Below are positions 6,591 to 11,589 of a stretch of DNA of 13,527 bases, in pieces. Made by a program: the position numbers and the translations under genes. How positions within the stretch are numbered: position 1 is the stretch's first letter; each line of letters opens with the position of its first letter. The DNA lies in the NCBI GenBank assembly GCA_039805565.1, contig JBDLTZ010000105.1:1-13527 (forward strand), written 5' to 3'. The stretch is from CALJIC01 sp039805565. GTDB lineage: Bacteria; Chloroflexota; Chloroflexia; Chloroflexales; Roseiflexaceae. The notes below the pieces were generated by a model that was not told where the DNA came from, searched no databases, and saw only the letters and a program-made list of their open reading frames with translations.

Positions 6591-6611
6591 CATGTTGCGA
6601 CATGCTATACT
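6591..6611 (+). promoter_or_regulatory. Extended -10 promoter of the amidohydrolase gene with an overlapping dyad
   Basis: TGCTATACT (6603-6611) is an extended -10 of the same kind as the pcm promoter. No -35 is evident. The dyad CATGT-TGCG-ACATG (6591-6604) overlaps its TG, a position suited to a repressor. A minimal frame ATG-CCT-GCC-TAG at 6623-6634 overlaps the ribosome site AGGAG at 6633-6637. Confidence 0.5.
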
Positions 6612-6641
6612 CTGCGGCACACATGCCTGCCTAGGAGCCTC

Positions 6642-7742
6642 ATGCTTGTCGTTTGCTCGCCCGATCATACCCTGCACAACCCGCCGCACGAGTTCTTCGA
6701 CGGCGCCCTGATACCGAACTTCGAGAGCCCGGAGCGGGCCTCGATCATCCTCGACGCGCTCCGGCGGGCGGGCATTGGGCCGGTTGTGGCGCCGCGCTCG
6801 TTCGGCCTCGCGCCGGTCCGCGCCGTCCACACGGGTGCCTACCTTGCCTTCCTCGAGACAGCCTATGAGCGCTGGGTAGCGGCGGGCGGCGCGCCAGAGG
6901 CCGTGCTCCCGAGCACGCTGGCGGTGCGCTGGATGTCCCGCCCCTGCGATCAACCGCTTGCCGCGCCCGGATACTACGCCTTTGACCTGAGCGCGCCGAT
7001 CGTCCCCGGCACCTTCCGCGCCGCACTCTCCTCGGCCGAGGCCGCGCTCACCGGGGCCGCGCTGGTGCTCGAAGGCCAGCGCGCGGCCTACGCCCTCTGC
7101 CGCCCGCCAGGGCACCACGCCGGCGCGGACCTGTACGGCGGCTACTGCTATCTCAACAATGCGGCCATCGCGGCGCAGTACCTTGCGTCGTCTGACCACC
7201 GACCGCTGGCCACCGACCACCCACCACGCCCCGAGTCGTCGGTCGTCGGCCGTCAGCTTTCGGCCGTCGCTATCCTCGATATCGACTTCCACCACGGCAA
7301 CGGCACGCAGCAAATCTTCTACGAGCGCGGCGATGTGCTATTCGTGTCGATCCACGCCGACCCGGCCCACCACTACCCGTACTTCCTGGGCTACGCCGAC
7401 GAGCGCGGCGCGGGCGCGGGGCTCGGCGCCAACCTGAACCTCCCGCTCCCCCCCGGCACCGGCGATGCGGTCTTCCTCGCCGCGCTCGACGAGGCGCTCG
7501 CCGCGGTCGCATCGTTTGGGCCGCGCGCGCTGGTGGTCTCGGCCGGCCTCGATACCTTCGTCGGCGACCCCGTGGCCGAGAACGGCGGCGCCTTCACCCT
7601 CACCGCCGCTGCCTACCCGGCGATAGGGCGTGCGATAGCAGCCCTCGGCCTACCAACCCTCTTTGTGCAGGAGGGCGGCTACGGCATCGAGGCGCTCGGG
7701 GAGAACGTCGTCGGCCTGCTGCGCGGCTTCGAGGAGGCCTAG
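6642..7742 (+). CDS. Acetylpolyamine amidohydrolase / histone deacetylase family zinc hydrolase
   Basis: 366 residues from ATG 6642 (AGGAG 4 bases upstream). The opening MLVVCSPDHTLHNPPHEFFDGALIPNFESPERA region matches acetylpolyamine amidohydrolases, which deacetylate small acetylated amines with a zinc ion, rather than eukaryotic-type HDACs. Seen: RPPGHHAG with H158/H159, zinc ligands D215 and H217 in DIDFHHGNGTQQ, D304 in SAGLDTFVGDP, the HYPYFLGYADERG and NLPLPPGTG segments, and Tyr347 in EGGYG. As remembered for the Mycoplana ramosa enzyme, the His pair is also at 158/159 while the ligands are at 195, 197 and 284. The exact +20 offset here fits the roughly 26-residue insertion at about 183-208, encoded by heptamer array B. 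All catalytic residues are kept, so the enzyme may still be active. It is co-transcribed with the next gene, one base downstream. Substrate is inferred. Confidence 0.88.
   Translation: MLVVCSPDHTLHNPPHEFFDGALIPNFESPERASIILDALRRAGIGPVVAPRSFGLAPVRAVHTGAYLAFLETAYERWVAAGGAPEAVLPSTLAVRWMSRPCDQPLAAPGYYAFDLSAPIVPGTFRAALSSAEAALTGAALVLEGQRAAYALCRPPGHHAGADLYGGYCYLNNAAIAAQYLASSDHRPLATDHPPRPESSVVGRQLSAVAILDIDFHHGNGTQQIFYERGDVLFVSIHADPAHHYPYFLGYADERGAGAGLGANLNLPLPPGTGDAVFLAALDEALAAVASFGPRALVVSAGLDTFVGDPVAENGGAFTLTAAAYPAIGRAIAALGLPTLFVQEGGYGIEALGENVVGLLRGFEEA
7194..7270. repeat. Heptamer array B inside the amidohydrolase gene (11 units, two orientations)
   Basis: The stretch can be cut into eleven 7-base units. 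The first five are of GACCACC/GACCGCT type, then comes a spacer-like unit CCCCGAG, then TCGTCGG twice, CCGTCAG, CTTTCGG and CCGTCGC. The first half is close to the reverse complement of the second-half unit, so the array is an imperfect inverted pair. It encodes an in-frame loop containing SDHRPLATDH and SSVVGRQLSA between helix and strand elements of the HDAC fold. Confidence 0.7.
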
Positions 7743-7743
7743 C

Positions 7744-8205
7744 ATGCGCTACACCATCCGCCGGATCGCCCCCACCTCCGCCCTGCGCGTCGGCTGCGCG
7801 CTTGGCTGGCTCCTGGCGCTGCCCCCCGCGCTGCTCGTCGCCTGGCTCGTCGTGCGGGCGGTGCGCATCGCGAGCGACTCGCTGCAGGGCCTGCGCGACG
7901 CCGAGGTGCGCCTGCCGACCTTCGATATCCCCGTGGTCGGCCTGATCGATCTTGGTACGGTCCCGGTGGACCTCACCGGGCCGCTCGGCCTCGACGACCG
8001 CTCGCGCCAGGTGGCCGAGCTGGTCGACCGGCTGCCGCAGATCTTCGCCGGCACCACGTTCGCGCTGGTTGCGGTGGGGGCGCTCGCCGTCGCCGCCGTG
8101 GTCGTGCTCTTCAGCCTGGGCTACAACCTGCTCGCGCGCCTTGGGTTCGGCCTCGAGGTGGAGCTGGACGCCGCCCCGCGCCGTGATGACGCGCACACAA
8201 GATAA
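7744..8205 (+). CDS. Small two-helix membrane protein, DUF3566-like
   Basis: 153 residues. Its ATG is one base after the amidohydrolase stop, with GAGGAGG at 6 bases inside the end of the upstream gene, so the two are translated from one transcript. Seen: a short basic N-terminus RYTIRRIAPTSALRV, a first helix at about 17-39 (GWLLALPPALLVAWLVV), a soluble middle of about 65 residues with LPTFDIPVVGLIDLGTVPVD, and a second helix at about 104-128 that ends in LGYNLLARLGFGLEVEL. The IRRIxPxSALRV start and the YNLLAxxGxGLEVEL end resemble DUF3566 proteins, transmembrane proteins of unknown role, but the middle is longer than I would expect, so the family call is tentative. Membrane location is well supported; function and any link to the amidohydrolase are unknown. 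Confidence 0.72.
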   Translation: MRYTIRRIAPTSALRVGCALGWLLALPPALLVAWLVVRAVRIASDSLQGLRDAEVRLPTFDIPVVGLIDLGTVPVDLTGPLGLDDRSRQVAELVDRLPQIFAGTTFALVAVGALAVAAVVVLFSLGYNLLARLGFGLEVELDAAPRRDDAHTR

Positions 8206-8254
8206 GATGACACCCACCCGAACACCCCGCCCCGCGCGCGGTGCCCCATAGGTG

Positions 8255-8263
8255 TGGTAGGAT
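8255..8263 (+). promoter_or_regulatory. Possible extended -10 of tdk (TGGTAGGAT)
   Basis: TG-n-TAGGAT, 4/6 to TATAAT with the TGn extension, about 45 bases before the tdk ATG. There is no -35 in the GC-rich flank. This would allow tdk to be expressed apart from the preceding pair, which ends 103 bases upstream without a visible terminator. Confidence 0.3.
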
Positions 8264-8308
8264 GCCCGCTACGCGAAGAGACCCGCTACCCTGTACGGAG
8301 CACGTTCC

Positions 8309-8893
8309 ATGACCCGCCTCTCCTCCGCCGGCCGCATCGAGGTGATCTGCGGCTGCATGTTCAGCGGCAAGACCGAGGAGCTCATCCGGCGCCTCAACCA
8401 CGTGCGGATCGCCCGCCAGGGGCTCGCCGCATTCACGCCGCGCCGCGATACTCGCTACCGCCTCGGCAGCCTCGTCAGTCATAACGGCATCACCGTCGAG
8501 GCCCACGTGATCGACTCGGTGCGCGAGATCCCCGAGCAGCTTGATCCAGACGTGCACGTGGTCGCTATCGACGAGCTGCACTTCCTCGACGACGACGCGA
8601 CGACGGTGGTCTCGGTCTGCCAGTCCCTCGCCGACCGCGGGCTGCGGGTGCTCGTGGCCGGGCTGGACCAGGACTTCCGCGCCGAGCCCTTCCGCCAGAT
8701 GTCGAAGCTCATGGCTGTGGCGGAGCAGGTGGATAAGCTTTACGCGATCTGCGTGCGCTGCGGCGCCTACGCCACCCGCTCGCAGCGCCTGATCGACGGC
8801 CGGCCGGCCCCTCACGACGCGCCGACGATCGCCGTGGGCGGCCTTGAGCTTTACGAGGCTCGCTGCCGCGCCTGCTATGAGCACGCCCGGTAG
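8309..8893 (+). CDS. tdk: Thymidine kinase (type II, TK1-like)
   Basis: 194 residues from ATG 8309 with GGAG at 8 bases. The enzyme phosphorylates thymidine to dTMP with ATP in the pyrimidine salvage pathway in the cytosol. Seen: phosphate loop GCMFSGKTEE (from residue 15), the IDELHFLDD segment with catalytic base E89 (family form usually DEAQFF), AGLDQDFRAEPF (about 117-128) from the conserved TK1 core, the lasso-forming region and a zinc site made of C148-x2-C151 and C186-x2-C189, and the thymidine-contacting VGGLELYEARCR region near the C-terminus. Length and residue order match full-length TK1-type enzymes, and nothing looks broken. The gene may share a transcript with the two genes before it. 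The heptamer array C begins 47 bases after its stop. Confidence 0.96.
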   Translation: MTRLSSAGRIEVICGCMFSGKTEELIRRLNHVRIARQGLAAFTPRRDTRYRLGSLVSHNGITVEAHVIDSVREIPEQLDPDVHVVAIDELHFLDDDATTVVSVCQSLADRGLRVLVAGLDQDFRAEPFRQMSKLMAVAEQVDKLYAICVRCGAYATRSQRLIDGRPAPHDAPTIAVGGLELYEARCRACYEHAR

Positions 8894-8940
8894 CGAGCGG
8901 CTACGTTCCCGGCGGTGCGCCGTGCACGTTGGGCGGCAGC

Positions 8941-9065
8941 ACTCAGCACTCAGCACTCAGCACTCAAGACTCGGTGCTTAGTACCCACGACTCACGACTC
9001 AGCACGCAGCACTCAGCACTCAGCACTCAAGACTCGGTGCTTAGCACTCAGCACTCAGCACTCGT
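8941..9065. repeat. Heptamer array C, 125 bp of ACTCAGC-type units in the spoIIM-like leader
   Basis: Eighteen consecutive 7-base units hold register without a slip. Nine are exact ACTCAGC; others are ACTCAAG, ACTCGGT, GCTTAGT, ACCCACG, ACTCACG, ACGCAGC, GCTTAGC, and the last is the cut unit ACTCGT. A higher-order copy exists: units 1-6 (8941-8982) recur as units 10-15 (9004-9045) 63 bases later with only two differences. The array ends at the base before the ATG of the downstream gene. Confidence 0.92.
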
Positions 9066-10043
9066 ATGCTTGCCGAGGACTTCATTCAGCAGAAGCGGGC
9101 CTCTTGGGAGCGGCTGACGGCCATCCTGGACAGGGCGCGCCTTGGGGGGGTGGCCGCGCTCTCGGCCGAGGAAATCCACGAGCTTGGCCAGCTGTATCGC
9201 GGCGCCACCGCTGACCTCGCCGTGGCCCGGCGCGACTACGCCGGCCACCGGGTCGCTGAGTACCTCAACGGGCTGGTGGGCCGCGCCCACGGGGTGGTCT
9301 ACCAGAGCCCGGCCGTGCGTGGCCAGGGCATCGGTCTCTTCTTCAGCCAGACCTTCCCGCGCGCGTTCCGCGCCACCTGGCCCTACACGCTCGCCTCCTT
9401 CCTCATGTTCCTGCTGCCGGCTGCGGGCGCTTTCGCCACCGCCTACACCGACCCAACGGCGGGAGCAGCGCTCGTCCCCGGCGCCGAGGCGGTGATCCAG
9501 GACATCCGCGACCAGCGTGAGTGGTGGAGGTCGATCAATGACGAGGGGCGCGCGGCGTCGTCATCACTGATCATGACCAACAACATCCGCGTCGCCATCC
9601 TGGCCTTCGCCGGCGGCGTGTTGCTTGGGCTGCTGACGTTCTACGTGCTGATGCAGAACGGCCTGCTACTGGGGGTGGTGGCGGGCGCTGCGCATGCCTA
9701 CGGCTTCTCAGGGAAGCTCTGGGGGTTCGTGGCTGCCCACGGGGTGATCGAGCTGAGCGTGATCTTCATTGCCGGCGGCGCGGGGCTCCAGCTCGGCTGG
9801 GCGATTGTGCGGCCGGGGCTGCTCACCCGCCGCGCGTCACTTGTGGTAGCCGCGCGCCGGGCTATGCATCTGCTGGTCGGCTGCGCAGTGCTGCTGGTTG
9901 TGGCGGGCGCGATCGAGGGCTTCATCTCCCCCTCGGACCTCCCGCCTGCCGCAAAGTACGCCGTCGCCCTCGCCAGCGGCGTGCTGCTGTACGGCTACCT
10001 GCTCCTCGCCGGACGCCCGGGCGATGCGAAAAGTGACAAGTGA
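9066..10043 (+). CDS. SpoIIM/DUF95 family integral membrane protein
   Basis: 325 residues. Seen: a cytosolic N-terminal helical region with EDFIQQKRASWERLTAILDRAR, LSAEEIHELGQLYRGATADL and YLNGLVGRAHGVVY, which is the hallmark start of SpoIIM-like (stage II sporulation protein M) proteins. Then come a first helix at about 105-128, a charged segment with a RDQREWWRSINDEGRA stretch, and four or five more helices, including ILAFAGGVLLGLLTFYVLM, LWGFVAAHGVIELSVIFIAG and the conserved AIEGFISPS near residue 285. These proteins are widespread in non-sporulating bacteria and the name does not imply sporulation here. The start ATG 9066 is forced by an in-frame TAG at 9042 and by the family's N-terminus, yet it has no Shine-Dalgarno because array C runs up to it. 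A long hairpin follows the stop. Confidence 0.9.
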   Translation: MLAEDFIQQKRASWERLTAILDRARLGGVAALSAEEIHELGQLYRGATADLAVARRDYAGHRVAEYLNGLVGRAHGVVYQSPAVRGQGIGLFFSQTFPRAFRATWPYTLASFLMFLLPAAGAFATAYTDPTAGAALVPGAEAVIQDIRDQREWWRSINDEGRAASSSLIMTNNIRVAILAFAGGVLLGLLTFYVLMQNGLLLGVVAGAAHAYGFSGKLWGFVAAHGVIELSVIFIAGGAGLQLGWAIVRPGLLTRRASLVVAARRAMHLLVGCAVLLVVAGAIEGFISPSDLPPAAKYAVALASGVLLYGYLLLAGRPGDAKSDK

Positions 10044-10044
10044 A

Positions 10045-10096
10045 ACGTGCCGGGGCGCGATCGAACGAGCGGTGCATCGATCGCGCCCCGGCACGT
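10045..10096. terminator. 19-bp perfect GC-rich hairpin between convergent genes
   Basis: Bases 10045-10063 (ACGTGCCGGGGCGCGATCG) are the exact reverse complement of 10078-10096, with a 14-base loop. It fills the 67-base gap between the spoIIM-like stop and the MFS stop. It lacks a U tract on either side, so it may act as a bidirectional, factor-assisted terminator or transcript-end stabiliser. Confidence 0.65.
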
Positions 10097-10110
10097 GTTG
10101 CACGATACCT

Positions 10111-11505
10111 TCAGCGTTTAATTCGCCACGCCACCAGCGCGCCTACCGTGGCCACCGATGCCATCAGCGCGCACTGGAGCGCGATCCGCTCGGCGCTGAC
10201 ATTGGCGCTCCCCGAGCCGACGATCACGCCGCCGACGCCGGTGCCGAGCGCCGTGCCAAGCTGGCTGGCGATCTGCATCGCGGCCGACGCGCCGCCCTCC
10301 TGTCCCGCCGGCGCGTTCTCCAGCACCGCCAGCGACAGCGTCGAGTAGGCCAGCCCGATGCCCAGACCGGCCACCGCCCATGCGGCTGTGCCTGTAAGCG
10401 CCGGGACGCCCGGCAGCAGGGTGAGCGCCACGCCCGCCACGCCCACCGTCACCACCGCCAGCCCGGTTAGCGCGATGGCCCGGCGGCTCACCCGCTGCGC
10501 GATGTGCGCCAGCACCCACGAGCCCGCGGTCCAGGTCATCGTCGCGGCTGTCAGCGGGAGCCCTGCGGCCGCAGCGCTCTGGCCGCGCACCTCGGTGAGC
10601 GCCAGCGGCACGAACACGTCCACGCCGAAGAACGACAGGTTCAGCAGGCCCATTGCAGCCACCGCTGCGGGGAGCCCGGCCGCTGCCCGTAGGGTGCCTT
10701 GCGGGAGCATCCGCCGTAGCGCGGGGAGCGCCAGCGCCGCACCCACTGCCGTCAGCCCAAGCGCTACCAGCGGCCGCGCCGTCTGGCCCAGCCCAGCCAT
10801 CACCAGCCCCACGCCCGCAGCCAGCTGCACCGCGTCGCGCGCCTTGCTGAGGTCCGCGGACTGCGTGCCCCCCACCCCATCAGTCTGTCGCCCAGGCGCG
10901 AGCTTGCGCAGCGCGGGGAGCGCCAGCGCCGCAGCTATCACCGGCAGCGGCGCGAGTCCGAGGAACACCCAGCGCCAGCCCACGGCCTCGGATATCAGGC
11001 CTGCCACCGCGGGGCCGATCAGCCCCGGTACCACCCAGGCGGTCGATATCACCGCCAGCATGCGCGCCTTGGCCGCCTCGGGGTAGCCGCGCCCGACCGC
11101 CACGTAGGCTACCGAGCTGATCATGCCCGCGCCGAGCCCCTGCACGGCCCGCGCGCCGATCAGCACCCCCATCGCCGGCGCGAACCCTGCCCCAAGCAGC
11201 CCCGCTGTGAACAGCGCTACCCCGAGCGCGAACGGCCCAGCCGGCCCCCCACGGTCCGACGCGGCCCCTGCCACCGTGATGCCCACCAGGTTCGCCAGCA
11301 TGAAGGCGCTGAACGCCCAGCCGTAGAGCGCCAGCCCGCCGAGCTCACGCGTCGTCGCCGGCATGGTCGTCGCCACTGCCAGCGCCTCGAACGCCGCGCT
11401 GGCCACGGTCAGCACCAGCCCGATCGTCAGCGGGCGTCGCCCGCCCGCCCAGATCCCCCCCTCAGCCGCCGCATCCGGTGCGGCGGACAGCGCCTGCTCA
11501 GCCAT
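10111..11505 (-). CDS. Major facilitator superfamily transporter, DHA2-like (14 helices)
   Basis: 464 residues from ATG 11505, preferred because AAGGG lies 9 bases upstream; GTG 11550 and ATG 11514 give longer forms with poorer sites. I count about 14 hydrophobic segments, with a polar linker of about 22 residues (GRQTDGVGGTQSADLSK) after the sixth. The first half carries SDRGGPAGP in the loop between helices 2 and 3 (motif A position), RAVQGLGAGM in helix 4 (motif B) and PGLIGPAVAGLISEAVGWRWVF (motif C of drug:H+ antiporters). This pattern and helix number fit the DHA2 (EmrB/QacA-like) group of proton-driven efflux pumps, but the substrate is unknown. No adjacent TetR or MarR regulator is seen. 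It lies 84 bases downstream of the glycosyltransferase-like gene on the same strand and may share its transcript. Confidence 0.88.
   Translation of the reverse strand: MAEQALSAAPDAAAEGGIWAGGRRPLTIGLVLTVASAAFEALAVATTMPATTRELGGLALYGWAFSAFMLANLVGITVAGAASDRGGPAGPFALGVALFTAGLLGAGFAPAMGVLIGARAVQGLGAGMISSVAYVAVGRGYPEAAKARMLAVISTAWVVPGLIGPAVAGLISEAVGWRWVFLGLAPLPVIAAALALPALRKLAPGRQTDGVGGTQSADLSKARDAVQLAAGVGLVMAGLGQTARPLVALGLTAVGAALALPALRRMLPQGTLRAAAGLPAAVAAMGLLNLSFFGVDVFVPLALTEVRGQSAAAAGLPLTAATMTWTAGSWVLAHIAQRVSRRAIALTGLAVVTVGVAGVALTLLPGVPALTGTAAWAVAGLGIGLAYSTLSLAVLENAPAGQEGGASAAMQIASQLGTALGTGVGGVIVGSGSANVSAERIALQCALMASVATVGALVAWRIKR
10718..10933. repeat. 24-bp direct repeat within the MFS gene
   Basis: Bases 10718-10741 and 10910-10933 are identical over 24 positions (starting AGCGCGGGGAGCGCC) and lie exactly 192 bases apart, so they are in the same reading frame. 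Both encode AALALPALR at the cytosolic end of helices 6 and 8. Confidence 0.8.
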
Positions 11506-11589
11506 CGTGTGCATCCCTTGCAGCTCTTCGGCGCCCTCGCCATCGTACACGCGGCCAGCGCCCCCGTCATCCTTCTTGAGACTCGTTCA

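Noticed and set aside
5874..6641. Upstream extension of the amidohydrolase frame by 256 codons.
   Set aside because: The extension crosses the GlsB-like gene antisense and the amidohydrolase promoter. The family start and AGGAG site are at 6642.
8941..9065. CRISPR array or tRNA-like cluster at the ACTCAGC repeats.
   Set aside because: The units are 7 bases with no spacers of CRISPR length and no cas genes are nearby.
8929..9117. A repeat-coded peptide frame rich in STQHSALSTQDS.
   Set aside because: Any frame through a heptamer array stays open by periodicity. It overlaps the well-supported spoIIM-like start in another frame and has no ribosome site.
9066..10043. Evidence for sporulation from the SpoIIM-like gene.
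   Set aside because: SpoIIM/DUF95 proteins are common in non-spore-formers and no other sporulation gene is in the window.
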